A DNA stretch of 64,000 nucleotides from contig NZ_LR027574.1 in assembly GCF_900605015.1 (NCBI RefSeq), positions 228,076-292,075 of the forward strand, written 5' to 3'. The DNA comes from Olsenella sp. Marseille-P4559 (GTDB taxonomy: Bacteria; Actinomycetota; Coriobacteriia; Coriobacteriales; Atopobiaceae). The notes under the pieces are model-generated. The model searched no databases. It was not told the DNA's origin and was given only the letters and a program-made list of their open reading frames with translations. Position 1 is the first letter of the stretch. Each line of letters opens with the position of its first letter. Positions 16,795-26,665 of the stretch are shown here, one piece after another. Position numbers and translations under genes: made by a program.

Positions 16795-17796
16795 ATGAAG
16801 GATGCTGTCACAAAACGATTCGCAAAGGCTGGAGCACTGATCTCTAAAGATGGCAGCCGGATGGAAGTGCCTCTCCCTTCCAATATCGGGAAGGCGGAGG
16901 GGAAACTAACGACCGTTTTTCTGGATGACAACTGTCTTTTTATCCTGATTAGAATCTGTTCCACGAAGATCCCGGAGCGTATAGAAGAATCCACAAAAGG
17001 CCTAAGAAAACTAAAAATCAATTATTGCTCCGGGGGAAGATGTGAGCTGCGCCTAAAAAGCGGCGAACGTACCTTCCTGGCCGCTGGGGAGATTGCTGTG
17101 GATACCGGACAGGCTGAAAGCTCCTTTTTCTATCCGGATGGCGAATACACTGGCTTTGAGGTGATTTTCCATGTGGAGGAAGCAAAGCAATTGCCGGAAG
17201 GTGGCAAAACGGTAAGCCTTCCATCTGCTGCGTCCTTTCTCTACCACCATCTCGAAGGGCAAACGAAACCATGGATCAGGACTGCCGGGAAATTTCTATC
17301 CGACTTTTATGATGTATTTCAGTATTATGCGGAAGCACCGTTCGGAAATGAACTGCTCTACATAAAGTGCACGGAGCTGCTGACCTACCTGGCGCATCTG
17401 GACTTTGGGCAGGTGCAGGTGAAAAGAACCTATTATTCCGAGTCACAGGTAGAAATTGCCAAAAGAGCAAAGGATTTGATCTGCTCTGACCTATCCCGCC
17501 GCCATACAGCACGGGAGCTGGCGGAACGGTTCGGTGTCAGCGAGACAAGCCTTAAGAACTACTTCCGAAGCGTCTATGGCTGCGGATATGCTGAGTTTCA
17601 GCAGAGTGCAAGGATGGAAAAGGCTGCAGAGATGCTGCGGTCTACGGAAAATAAGCTTGCGGATATCGGGCTGAAGGTCGGGTTTTCCACACAGGCAAAA
17701 TTCGGCGCTGCCTTCAAGGCCTGTTTCGGAGTTACCCCGCTGGAATATCGCAGGAAATGCAAGCTGCAGAGAGCGTCTGATGCACTCGATGGATAA
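16795..17796 (+). CDS. AraC-family transcriptional regulator
   Basis: 333 aa from the ATG at 16795, with GGTGAG nearby. The N-terminal two thirds is a sensor region without a recognised domain. The C-terminal ~100 residues form the double helix-turn-helix of AraC: HTARELAERFGVSETSLKNYF and the second helix pair around ADIGLKVGFSTQAKFGAAF, ending FGVTPLEYRR. Located between the ECF genes and the ABC half-transporters, like YbtA- and PchR-type siderophore regulators, so it probably activates this operon in response to the transported ligand. That role is inferred from position. Confidence 0.85.
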   Translation: MKDAVTKRFAKAGALISKDGSRMEVPLPSNIGKAEGKLTTVFLDDNCLFILIRICSTKIPERIEESTKGLRKLKINYCSGGRCELRLKSGERTFLAAGEIAVDTGQAESSFFYPDGEYTGFEVIFHVEEAKQLPEGGKTVSLPSAASFLYHHLEGQTKPWIRTAGKFLSDFYDVFQYYAEAPFGNELLYIKCTELLTYLAHLDFGQVQVKRTYYSESQVEIAKRAKDLICSDLSRRHTARELAERFGVSETSLKNYFRSVYGCGYAEFQQSARMEKAAEMLRSTENKLADIGLKVGFSTQAKFGAAFKACFGVTPLEYRRKCKLQRASDALDG

Positions 17797-17849
17797 AGGG
17801 AAAGTAAAAGGTTCCTGATGTATTGGATAGATAAAGGAGAAATTTGATT

Positions 17850-19625
17850 ATGGATGCGAAAACGAGAAAACAAAAAGGCATACTCACCTACATTCTCCAA
17901 TTTGCCGGCGAATACAAAAGCTCTTATATCAAAAGCGTTGTCATTGCCGTGATTGGAGTAGCCTTTTCCCTGGCTCCCTATGTTTTGATGGGAGACATGG
18001 TGAGAAAGCTTTTATCCGGAGAACGGAAGTTCAACGTATACCTTGTAGAAGGGCTGCTCATGGCTTTGTTTTGGATTCTGCGGGTGAGCTTTCACACCCA
18101 GTCTACAAAGACCTCTCACAAGGCGACCTTTCAGGTGATTGGGAATGTGCGGATTGCTCTGGTGGATAAGCTCTCCCGACTGCCTCTCGGTACGGTGCAG
18201 GAAATGCCGTCCGGAGCACTGAAAAATATCATCTGCGAGCGGACGGATTCCATGGAGCCGACACTGGCTCATGTAGTGCCGGAGTTTACCGCCAACCTCT
18301 GCGCGCCGGTCCTGCTGTTTGTCTACATCCTGACCATTGACTGGCGAGTCGCGCTCCTCTCTCTTACTACGCTTCCTGTCGCCGCTATCGCAATGATGTG
18401 GATGATGAAGGACAGCGGCGAAAGATTTCAGAAAACACAGGACACCACGAAGGAGCTGAATGATACGGCCGTAGAATACATCGGCGGCATTGAGGTTATC
18501 AAGGCCTTCGGGAAAGCAGAGAGCTCCTACCAACGCTTCGCAGATGCCGCTGAGGAAAATGCCAAAAGCTTCATCGACTGGATGCAGGCCTGTATCATTC
18601 CTTTTTCTCTCGGCATGGTGATTGCCCCGGCCACGCTCCTCTCTGTCCTGCCTGTCAGTGCACTATTTACCATGCATGGGACGCTGTCGCTGCCGGATTT
18701 CATCATGGTGGTCATCCTCGCCTGCGGACTCATCACGCCGTTAATTACGGTGATGAGCTATAACGACGACATCTCAAAGGCGACTTCCATCTTCGGAGAG
18801 ATCGATGAGGTTCTGGGGCTGCCGGAGCTGAAACGTCCTGAGGCCAGCAAGTATATACCAAAGAACCATGACATCGCTTTGAATCATGTCCGCTTCGGCT
18901 ATGAAGAGAAGGAGGTCCTACATGGCATTGATCTGAAGATTCCAGAGGGCAGTGTGACCGCCCTGGTGGGCCCCAGCGGCAGCGGCAAATCCACCATCGC
19001 AAGACTGATTGCCTCTCTGTGGGATGTACAGGAAGGAAGTATCACCATTGGAGATGTAGATATCAAGGACATGTCCCTTACCGATTACAATTCGCAGATC
19101 GCGTATGTCTCCCAGGACAGCTTCCTGTTTGACACCTCGGTACGGGAAAATATCCGTATGGGTCATCCTTCTGCCTCTGATAGGGAGGTGGAGGAGATTG
19201 CCAGAAAGAGCGGCTATTATGACTTTATCATGAAACTGGAGAATGGCTTTGATACGATCGTGGGTGGCAGCGGTGCCCACCTTTCTGGAGGAGAGCGGCA
19301 GCGGATCTCCATCGCAAGAGCAATGATGAAAAACGCGCCGATCCTGATCCTTGATGAAGCAACGGCCTACACGGATCCAGAAAATGAAGCGATGATCCAA
19401 AAATCGGTTTCCGCGCTTTCCAAGGGAAAGACTCTCATTGTCATTGCGCATAGACTGTCTACGATCACCGATTCTGAACAGATCGTGGTGATCAAGGGAG
19501 GAAATATTGAGGCAAGAGGAACGCATACAGAGCTTCTTACCTCCTGTGCGCTCTACCGGAATATGTGGGAGACCCATGTGTACGCAAAGGATACCGATGA
19601 CACGGAAGGAGGCGTATTCGCATGA
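17850..19625 (+). CDS. ABC half-transporter, permease fused to ATPase (YbtP/YbtQ-IrtAB type)
   Basis: 591 aa. ATG at 17850 with AAAGGAGA upstream. Residues about 1-320 form the six-helix exporter-type membrane domain. Residues about 345-580 are the ATPase: Walker A GPSGSGKST, Q-loop YVSQDSF, signature LSGGERQ, Walker B ILILDEATAYTD, H-loop IAHRLST. The last base pairs overlap the next half-transporter by four bases, so the two probably pair as a heterodimer. Exporter-fold heterodimers beside siderophore genes (YbtPQ, IrtAB) work as importers. Confidence 0.88.
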   Translation: MDAKTRKQKGILTYILQFAGEYKSSYIKSVVIAVIGVAFSLAPYVLMGDMVRKLLSGERKFNVYLVEGLLMALFWILRVSFHTQSTKTSHKATFQVIGNVRIALVDKLSRLPLGTVQEMPSGALKNIICERTDSMEPTLAHVVPEFTANLCAPVLLFVYILTIDWRVALLSLTTLPVAAIAMMWMMKDSGERFQKTQDTTKELNDTAVEYIGGIEVIKAFGKAESSYQRFADAAEENAKSFIDWMQACIIPFSLGMVIAPATLLSVLPVSALFTMHGTLSLPDFIMVVILACGLITPLITVMSYNDDISKATSIFGEIDEVLGLPELKRPEASKYIPKNHDIALNHVRFGYEEKEVLHGIDLKIPEGSVTALVGPSGSGKSTIARLIASLWDVQEGSITIGDVDIKDMSLTDYNSQIAYVSQDSFLFDTSVRENIRMGHPSASDREVEEIARKSGYYDFIMKLENGFDTIVGGSGAHLSGGERQRISIARAMMKNAPILILDEATAYTDPENEAMIQKSVSALSKGKTLIVIAHRLSTITDSEQIVVIKGGNIEARGTHTELLTSCALYRNMWETHVYAKDTDDTEGGVFA

Positions 19626-21357
19626 TTGCTACACTGAAGAAATTCTTTGATTTCTGCGCGGGAGACAACCGCCGGATGTTCTACCAGTCACTGGGGATCG
19701 GCGTGCTGATCGCCCTCTGCGAAGCCGCAAAATTTCCGGCGATCTATCTGGTGCTTGGCGGATTCCTCTCTGATTCCATATCCGACAGCCGGGTGCTTGT
19801 GGGATTTATGATTCTGCTTGTTTCGGTTCTCCTGGAGTCACTCTTCCGCAGCAAGTCGACCATGCTGCAGTGCAGGGCAGGCTATCAGGAGTGTGCGGGG
19901 AAGCGGATCGAGATTGCAGAGCATCTGCGCTATCTTCCCATGGGCTATTTCAATCAAAACAGCCTGGGAGAAATCACTACTGTCACAACCAATGTCATGG
20001 AGCAGCTTGGGGATGTGGCTACGCGTGTAGTCATGCTGACGACGCAGGGGATCTTGAACACAGCCATTATTGTCCTGTTCATCCTCCTCTTTGACTGGAG
20101 GATCGGACTCATCTGCCTTGCCGGAGTGATCGTATTTGCCCTCATCAATCACAGCATGCGAAAAGCCAATGTGGAAACAGCCGCAGCGAAGATTGCCGTT
20201 GATACCAAGGTGATCGAACGGGTGTTGGAATACATTCAGGGCATTTCCGAGGTTAAGGCTTATAACATGACCGGGAAGTCCAGGAAAAAGCTGGACGACG
20301 CCATCAAAGAAGCTGCTGCCACAAATACAAAACTGGAAATGATTTCCAACAAGTACATTCCGTATCAGAATATCGCACTAAAGCTGACGGGTGTGGCTGT
20401 GATTCTTGCGTCCATCGGATTTTATCTACATGGCTCCATGGAGCTACTCATGACCATCATGATGATGATCATGGCCTTCTTTGTTTTCACCGGACTGGAA
20501 TCCATGGGCTCCTACTCCGCGCTGCTTAGAGTCGTGGGATTGTGCGTAGATCGTGGGAAAGAGGTACTAAGCCTTTCCCCGATGGATATTTCGGGGAAAA
20601 ATGTGACTCCGCTGACACACAACATTAAAGTGTCCGGCATTGATTTTGCCTATGGAAAAAAGAAGATCATCGACGATGTATCGCTTTCCGTGCCGGAGAA
20701 AGGAACTGTAGCTTTTGTAGGACCATCCGGCGGAGGCAAGACTACGCTCTGCCACCTGATCGCACGGTTCTGGGATGTGGATAAAGGAGTAATCACTCTG
20801 GATGAGAGAAATGTAAAGGCCTACTCCATGGACTCCCTGATGGAGAACTTCAGTTTCGTGTTTCAAAACGTCTACCTCTTCCACGATACGATAGCCAATA
20901 ATATCCGCTTCGGGCGGCCAGATGCATCCATGGATGAAGTAATTGCCGCTGCGCAGAAAGCCTGCTGCCACGATTTCATCATGGCTCTGCCGGATGGATA
21001 TGATACGGTCATCGGGGAACACGGCGCTTCGCTGTCCGGCGGGGAGCGGCAGCGGATCTCCATTGCAAGAGCTATCATGAAGGATGCTCCGGTCATTATT
21101 CTCGATGAAGCCACTGCCAATGTCGATCCGGAAAATGAGAAGGAGCTCATGGAGGCGATCGAGGCATTGACGAAGAAAAAACAATTCTGATGATTGCCCA
21201 CCGCTTGAAGACGGTGCGAAATGCAGATCAGATCTTTGTCGTAGACAGAGGGCGTATCGTGCAGCGCGGAACGCACGAGGAACTGATGATGCAAGAGGGT
21301 GTTTACAGACGCTTTGTCAATTCCAGAAGACAGGCCATTGGCTGGAAGATCGGATAA
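19622..21357 (+). pseudogene. Second ABC half-transporter, single-base frameshift near the 3' end
   Basis: The first 522 residues read in frame: membrane domain, Walker A GPSGGGKTT, signature LSGGERQ, Walker B VIILDEATANVD. At an A6 run (21176-21181) the frame then hits TGA at 21188. A one-base shift (seven A, or a -1 slip) gives KKTILMIAHRLKTV and runs to TAA at 21355, a full-length ~578-residue protein. Without it the switch-loop His in IAHRL is lost. Possible explanations are a real mutation, a sequencing error, or slippage on the A-run. Partner of the preceding half-transporter. Confidence 0.8.
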
Positions 21358-21374
21358 AATAATTCGCCCCCAAA

Positions 21375-21418
21375 AACAAGCCGTACCGATTCTCAAGAAA
21401 GAGTTGGTGCGGCTTGTT
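21375..21418. terminator. Bidirectional terminator between convergent island operons
   Basis: Twelve-base stem (21375-21386 with 21407-21418, one G-U-type mismatch) and a 20-base loop, with pyrimidine-rich TCTTATC after it on the + strand and TTTTTG beyond it on the minus strand. It closes the ABC operon and the minus-strand enzyme operon. Confidence 0.65.
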
Positions 21419-21498
21419 CTTATCTGATCTTTGAATCTTTTGTCTGGAAACTGTTCCCTTTTCTGTCTTATAAACAGCATCTTCCTGATTTCTCATGA

Positions 21499-22248
21499 CT
21501 AACGGCACATGTCCTGTTTCAGTATATCCGCATAGACTTCCGGCTCTTTGATGAGTTTTTCACAATGCCCATATCCAGGCCAAACCATGGTGCCTGCAAA
21601 CGGGTATACTTCTGGGATTATCTTCATGGCTTTTTTATAGTCGAAGTCCTTTTCGCCGTAAGTGAAGGTGCATTTCTTCTGTGTTTTCTCCTCCAGCCTC
21701 GGCAGATCCACAAAGCCGCAGTCGTGCACGATATTGACTATGCTTTCCTTCTTCATTCGGATCAGATTGTTTGTCATCTCCTCCGCACATTCCGCCCCAT
21801 ACAGTGACGTCATCTTCTTCATTGCCAAAGCCGGATTCTTCACGGCGTTTCTGTGCGCAAACAAAAAGGCTAACCTGAAAATCCGGTACATGAATGTTGC
21901 GTCTGTAAAGAAGCTCATTCCCTCAAAGAATAGGTGGTCAATATCAAGATCTTTATACTCCAGAAGTTCCAGCAGGACAACACCGCCCAAGGATGCCCCA
22001 TAGGCCAGCTTCAGATGCGTTACATCTTCTGAGATAAGGTACGAATGGATCGCCTTCGCCTCGTCAGCAGCACTTCGATAGGTTTCGTTTCCTGCTGCTC
22101 CATGGGCGGACAGGTCCGGCACAAGATATCGGTGGCAATCTCCCAGATAGTCCGTAAGGCAGCTCCTGACCAGTGCCGCCGATGCGAGCATGGGATGAAT
22201 CAGCAGGATTGCCTCTGGATTTTCGGTATTCCAGTCATGCATGATCAT
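21499..22248 (-). CDS. Alpha/beta hydrolase
   Basis: 249 aa (or 247 from a second ATG two codons in). Hydrolase-fold landmarks: ILLIHPMLASA after the first strand, nucleophile elbow YGASLGG (about residue 84), acid region GEKDFD (about residue 198) and the His in GYGHCEK (about residue 227). Substrate unknown. It ends the minus-strand enzyme operon of the island and overlaps the preceding short frame by four bases. Confidence 0.82.
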   Translation of the reverse strand: MIMHDWNTENPEAILLIHPMLASAALVRSCLTDYLGDCHRYLVPDLSAHGAAGNETYRSAADEAKAIHSYLISEDVTHLKLAYGASLGGVVLLELLEYKDLDIDHLFFEGMSFFTDATFMYRIFRLAFLFAHRNAVKNPALAMKKMTSLYGAECAEEMTNNLIRMKKESIVNIVHDCGFVDLPRLEEKTQKKCTFTYGEKDFDYKKAMKIIPEVYPFAGTMVWPGYGHCEKLIKEPEVYADILKQDMCR

Positions 22249-22430
22249 AGGCTTGTCGCCTCGTCCCTATATGGCTTTCGCGCCACTAGGTGCATCCTCA
22301 TACCGTTCTGGATCTCGTTCGTCAAAATAATCATGCCTTCTTTTTCCAATCCCGCTTGTACTTCTTCGCGATGTAAAACATCCACATCCCCGTGTCCTAA
22401 GAAATGCGCTGCGGGCATTTCTATTTTCAT
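22245..22430 (-). CDS. Short frame resembling the C-terminal tail of a methyltransferase
   Basis: 61 aa from the ATG at 22430. The pattern HGDVDVLHREEVQAGLEKEG followed by NGMRMHLVARKP looks like the last strands of a class I SAM-dependent methyltransferase, without its SAM-binding part. It overlaps the end of the methyltransferase gene upstream and the start of the hydrolase gene downstream by four bases each. Probably the remnant of a second methyltransferase gene; a functional small protein is possible. Confidence 0.45.
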   Translation of the reverse strand: MKIEMPAAHFLGHGDVDVLHREEVQAGLEKEGMIILTNEIQNGMRMHLVARKPYRDEATSL

Positions 22431-22886
22431 CTGTTTTTTCCTCTCATACACTCCGTATATATCATCACCATCCGTGCGGTCATCTCATGCTTTATGGTCA
22501 CCTTCCATCCATTTGCTTCCAGGAAATGCAGGTACTCATCTGCTGTCCATCGGTGTTCAAACCGCACACCCGCTATGTGTAAAATTCCCGCCCAGATGCG
22601 GCTGGGCAAGGTCCCTTTGTGTTCTACAAAGTTCGGCGCAATCAGGATGCCGCCCGGGCGCAGCACACGGGCGATTTCCTGAAGCACCTTTTCCGGGTCA
22701 GGCACGATGTGCAATGCATTGGCAATTAACACTACATCGAAGGAGTTGTCTGCGTAAGGCAGGCTCATAGCGTCCGCAACTTCGAAAGTGAGGTTAGCTG
22801 GATATTCACCTTTCTTTGCTTCTGCGATTATCCCTACAGAATAATCTGTTGCTATCATTCTCTTTGCAGCAAAAGCTATATTTTTT
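22427..22886 (-). pseudogene. SAM-dependent methyltransferase, 3' part (interrupted by ISL3 element)
   Basis: Contains the second half of a class I methyltransferase: VADAMSLPYADNSFDVV and the RVLRPGGILI strand, ending ECMRGKNR. The glycine-rich SAM loop lies in the other fragment at 27348-27499. Removing the insertion and one 8-bp duplication restores the frame exactly (LLAKNIAFAAKRMIATDYS). Within the island this enzyme would have methylated a small molecule of unknown identity. Confidence 0.85.
22879..22886. repeat. Target-site duplication of the ISL3 element, left copy
   Basis: TATTTTTT here and TGTTTTTT at 27340-27347, 7 of 8 identical. Eight-base duplications are typical of ISL3-family insertion. 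Confidence 0.75.
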
Positions 22887-22964
22887 GGCTCTTCGGTAGT
22901 TCCTGTGGGCGGGATTTCGGTCCGGCCCCAGGCAGCGGCGGCAAAGCACGCGATATGAAGGAGA

Positions 22965-22984
22965 ACGGCCCCTTTCGGGGCCGT
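22965..22984. terminator. Stem-loop in the ISL3 left end
   Basis: Perfect eight-base stem ACGGCCCC / GGGGCCGT with a TTTC loop, upstream of the transposase. Such hairpins often insulate IS elements from outside transcription; no T-run follows, so terminator function is uncertain. Confidence 0.45.
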
Positions 22985-23046
22985 CTCCGTGCCGGGCAGG
23001 GTAGGATTGCGTCTGCTACAACAACCTACGAGAAGGGCCCTGGCAC

Positions 23047-24240
23047 ATGGACAGGATACTACGCCACGCGCTCGCGCTGGCGCATGCGGTCATCGAATGT
23101 GCACGCATCGAAGGGGACGCGGTGGTCGTCGGGGCGAGGCCCTGGAAGAGCCATGCGCAGCGGTGCCCGGCCTGCGGCGGGAAGTGCGCATGCTACGACG
23201 GGCCGCCGTCTCCCGGAAGGCGGCGTGCCATGGACCTGGCCAGGTCGGAATGCTTCCTCGAATACAGGCCCAGCCGCGTCTCCTGCCCGGAGCACGGCGT
23301 GCTGGTCGAAGCGGTGCCATGGGCGCGGCGCGGATCGCGCCTCACGCGCGGTTTCGAGGACTGGGCGGCATGCCTCGCGGTACGGTGCACCGCAAGCGCC
23401 GTCGCCGGGCCCGCGCGCGTCGAATGGCGTGCCGCCGGGGGCATCTGCACGCGCGTCTATGCAGGGCTGGAGGCCGCACGCGGATGCGGGCGGTTCGACG
23501 GAGTGAGGCGCATAGGGATAGACGAGGCCTCCTGCAAGAAGGGGCACAAGTGCCTGGCCGTCGTCGCCGGCCACGACCGCGGGTGCCTCATATGGGCCCA
23601 CGAGGGATGCGGGAGGGAAGTGCCGGGCCTATCCTTCGGCGGGCTCACGCGGGAGCAGAGGCGCGCCATCGAGGCCGTGACGGCCGACGGCGCGAAATGG
23701 ATCAGGGCGCCGGCGAGGCGCAGATGCCCGAACGCCCGGTGGGTGATGGATCCGTTCCATGTCGTGCAGTGGATGAACGACGCGCCCGACGGCGTGAGGC
23801 GCGAGGGGTGGCAGGCGGCGAAGGGGGCTGCCCGCGATGCCATGCCCAGGCGCAGCAGGCCAGGCAGGCCGAAGAAGGGCGAGGAGGCCCCTACGGAGGC
23901 GAAGGCGCCGAAGGAGGCCGCGGACTCCATCAAGGGGAGCCGCTTCGCCCTGGCGAAGAATCCGGAGAGCCTCACCGACGCCCAGCGCGCCAGGCTCGAG
24001 TCCCTGAAGCGGAAGGCCGGCTCGCGCCTGTTCAGGGCATGGGGGCTCAAGGAGGACCTCAGGGCCGTGTCCAGGACGGAGACGGCCGGAGAGGCGGAAG
24101 CGCTGCCGGATGCATGGCTCCATGATGCCGCCTACTGCAGGATCGCGCCTGTCGTCGCCGTCGAGGAGAAGGCCCGCGGGCGCAGGGCCGGCATCGTGGC
24201 CGCGGTCGAGCCCGGCATCGGGAACGGGCGCGTCGAGGCG
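23047..24240 (+). pseudogene. ISL3-family transposase, 5' part (split by IS21)
   Basis: 398 codons before the break. N-terminal zinc-finger region (CPACGGKCACYDG, later CPEHG), then the DDE domain: RIGIDEASCKKG (first Asp, about residue 158) and MDPFHVVQWMND (second Asp, about residue 236). The catalytic Glu is in NGRVEA at the very end, two codons before the IS21 insertion. The local frame runs on three codons into IS21 and stops at 24252. Removing IS21 and one 7-bp duplication gives 444 aa, the normal family length. Inactive as it stands. Confidence 0.88.
24234..24240. repeat. Target-site duplication of IS21, left copy
   Basis: CGAGGCG here and at 27157-27163, identical over seven bases and directly abutting the element ends. 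Confidence 0.85.
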
Positions 24241-24293
24241 TGTGTTTGTTAACGTCGTGATTGCGGGTTTGAGCACGTAGGTCTTTAGCTTTC

Positions 24294-24316
24294 GAGCACG
24301 AAAACTTTTGGGGTTT
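24294..24316 (+). repeat. IS21 subterminal inverted repeat, left copy
   Basis: 23-base sequence centred on TTTTGGGGTTT, repeated in inverted orientation at 27081-27103 with two mismatches. Probably a transposase-binding site; the left copy lies just upstream of istA and could also carry its promoter. Confidence 0.7.
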
Positions 24317-24396
24317 AAGCAAGGCCACGTCGACCGGCCCAATTGCCTCTAACGTTGTCGGTGCCGTTGTATCCGACACGAGAAAGGCAGAAAGGA

Positions 24397-25905
24397 ATGA
24401 TCGACGTGGACAAGATAGAGGATATACGCAAGAGGGTGAGGCATGGCCAGCCCGTCGCCCAGATCGCGCGGGAGCTGCATGTCTCCGAGCCGACGGTGCG
24501 CAAGTACCGCGACATGGAGGACCTATCCGTGCAGCCGAAGCCCAAGCAGAATCCGCAGTTCCCGACCCTCGAGGGGTTCAGGGAGACGATCGACGCATGG
24601 CTCATCTCCGACACCAAGCAGTGGCGCAAGCAGCGCCACACCGCAACCAGGGTCTACGTGCGTCTGCGCGAGGAGGAGCACTACGAGGGCAGCTACTCCA
24701 CCGTGCAACGCTACGTGCGCTGGAAGAGGGAGCAGATGGCCATTGAGCGCGACCAGCGCGACGCCTCAGGGTACCTGCTGCTCAGGTGGCTGCCCGGTGA
24801 GTGCCAGGTGGACTTCGGCGAGGCGGACTTCAAGGTGCGTGGCGTCACCATTCGCGGCAAGTACCTCACCGTCAGCTTCCCCCATTCGAACGTCGGCCTC
24901 ACGCAGGTCTTCTGGGGCGAAACCTCGGAGTGCGTGTGCCAGGGCCTGCGCAACGTGTTCGAGTTCGTCGGCGGCGTTCCCGTGCGCGCGGTCTTCGACA
25001 ATGCCACGGAGGTCGGCCGCCGCTTCGGCGCCGAGATCCGCGTCAGCAAGATGTTCAAGCTCTTCGCCTCCCACTACGGTCTCGACTACAGCTTCACCAA
25101 CCCCCACTCCGGAAACGAGAAGGGCAACTGCGAGAACATGGTGGGCGCCCATCGCCGCGCCCTGTTCGTTCCCGTACCGAGCTTCCACGACGTCGTGAAG
25201 TTCAACGAGCGCCTGCTCAAGGACAGCCTCGACCTCTCCGACAAGCGCCACTACCGCCTCGGCGTGCCCCAGCTCGAGCTCTTCGAGGGCGACCGCGAGG
25301 CCCTGCTCCCACTTCCGGCGGCGCCGTTCTCCTGCGTGAGGTGGGAGGCGATGGCGCGCCGCGCCAACAAGCAGGGCGAGGTGGTGCTCGGCGGCATACA
25401 CCGCTACAACGTGGGGCCCGCGATGGCCGGGCGCGAGGTGACGGTCGGCCTCGGCGCCTTTGACGTCACGTTCGTCGACGCGATGACCGGGGAGGTCCTT
25501 GCCGCCTACGAGCGCGAGTGGGGCCCCGTGCCCACCAGCAGCGCCGACCCGACCCTGCAGCTCAAGCTGCTGTGCATGCGCCCCGGCGGCTGGCGCGACT
25601 CGGTGGTGCGCGACTCCCTGCCGGACGAGCTCGTGGCGTTCCTCGACGCGGAGGACGCCGCAGGCCTCTCCGCCGATCTCAGGACACTGCGCGACGCCGC
25701 CGAGAGGAGCGGCTTTCGCGCGGCCGTGGAAGGCATGGTTCGCTCCCTCTCGGCCACCGGCTCCCTCGGCGCAGCGAACGTGGAGCTCTCCGCCGCCGTT
25801 GCGGCCTCGGGGGACGAGGCAATCGTCTACGACAAGCCCGTCGACCTCAGCGTCTACGACGAGGCCTGGCGGGTGCTCGGCGGGGGTGGTCACGATGTCG
25901 CTTAG
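24397..25905 (+). CDS. istA: IS21-family transposase IstA
   Basis: 502 aa from the ATG at 24397 (AAAGG just upstream). N-terminal helix-turn-helix IARELHVSEPTVRKY (about residues 28-42). RNase-H-type DDE core: VDFGEAD (about residue 145), VFDNATEV (about residue 206) and NEKGNCENMV (about residue 244). IstA cuts and joins the element ends. The gene overlaps istB by 11 bases, which couples the two products as in other IS21 elements. Confidence 0.94.
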   Translation: MIDVDKIEDIRKRVRHGQPVAQIARELHVSEPTVRKYRDMEDLSVQPKPKQNPQFPTLEGFRETIDAWLISDTKQWRKQRHTATRVYVRLREEEHYEGSYSTVQRYVRWKREQMAIERDQRDASGYLLLRWLPGECQVDFGEADFKVRGVTIRGKYLTVSFPHSNVGLTQVFWGETSECVCQGLRNVFEFVGGVPVRAVFDNATEVGRRFGAEIRVSKMFKLFASHYGLDYSFTNPHSGNEKGNCENMVGAHRRALFVPVPSFHDVVKFNERLLKDSLDLSDKRHYRLGVPQLELFEGDREALLPLPAAPFSCVRWEAMARRANKQGEVVLGGIHRYNVGPAMAGREVTVGLGAFDVTFVDAMTGEVLAAYEREWGPVPTSSADPTLQLKLLCMRPGGWRDSVVRDSLPDELVAFLDAEDAAGLSADLRTLRDAAERSGFRAAVEGMVRSLSATGSLGAANVELSAAVAASGDEAIVYDKPVDLSVYDEAWRVLGGGGHDVA

Positions 25906-26665
25906 CAGCGCGGAGCGCGATGCCGTCTTTGCCGCCACGAGGGCCGCTGCCCGCGCCCTCTACATCTCGAACGACGTGATCGACCAGTTCCTGGAGACCT
26001 CGACCCCGACCCAGATCGCCGGGTGCAGGGCCATGCTGGAGGCCGAGATCGCCCACCGCGACGCGAGCAGGCGGGCAAGGCTGCTCAGACAGGCGAGGCT
26101 TCCCGTCCACCAGTCGGTGGAGGACTTCGACTGGACCCACGTGCGCTTCCCGGACGGCTGGGGCAGGGACGACATGCTGTCCCTGGCCTTCGTCGGATCC
26201 TGCGAGAACCTCGTGTTCTTCGGCCAGACTGGCAGGGGAAAGTCGCACATGGCCATAGCGCTCTCCATGCGCGCCGCGGCAGCCGGCATCCCCGTGAGGT
26301 TCTGGCAGACGGCCCAGCTGGTGCTCGAACTCGGCAATGCCAAGCGCGACGGCACCCTCGCCAAGGTGCTGGGCGACATATCGCGCTCGAGGCTCCTGGT
26401 GCTGGACGAGTTCGGGTACGTGCCCTTCGACGTGGACGGAGCGCGACTGCTCTACCAGGTCATCTCCGAGAGCTACGAGCGCCGCGCGATCATATTCACC
26501 ACAAACATCGAGTTCTCCAAGTGGGGCACCGTCTTCGCGGACGACAAGCTGGCCCAGGCCATCGTCGACCGGGTGGTGCACCACGGCCGCCTGGTCGAGT
26601 TCGCGGGCCCCAGCCATCGCCTCGAGAACTCGCTGATGCTGGGCAAGGGAGGTGCCGTCGCATGA
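25895..26665 (+). CDS. istB: IS21-family helper ATPase IstB
   Basis: 256 aa from the ATG at 25895 inside the istA end. AAA+ ATPase: Walker A GQTGRGKSH (about residue 112), Walker B LLVLDEFGY (about residue 169), and TTNIEFSKW sensor region. IstB assembles on target DNA and activates IstA. Its stop overlaps the next start (ATGA). Confidence 0.94.
   Translation: MSLSSAERDAVFAATRAAARALYISNDVIDQFLETSTPTQIAGCRAMLEAEIAHRDASRRARLLRQARLPVHQSVEDFDWTHVRFPDGWGRDDMLSLAFVGSCENLVFFGQTGRGKSHMAIALSMRAAAAGIPVRFWQTAQLVLELGNAKRDGTLAKVLGDISRSRLLVLDEFGYVPFDVDGARLLYQVISESYERRAIIFTTNIEFSKWGTVFADDKLAQAIVDRVVHHGRLVEFAGPSHRLENSLMLGKGGAVA

Noticed and set aside
21176-21190. Classical -1 ribosomal frameshift site
   Set aside because: The P-site codon before the slip would re-pair on GAA rather than AAA, so the X-XXY-YYZ pattern is not met, and I saw no stimulatory stem-loop. 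Simple slippage or error is more likely.
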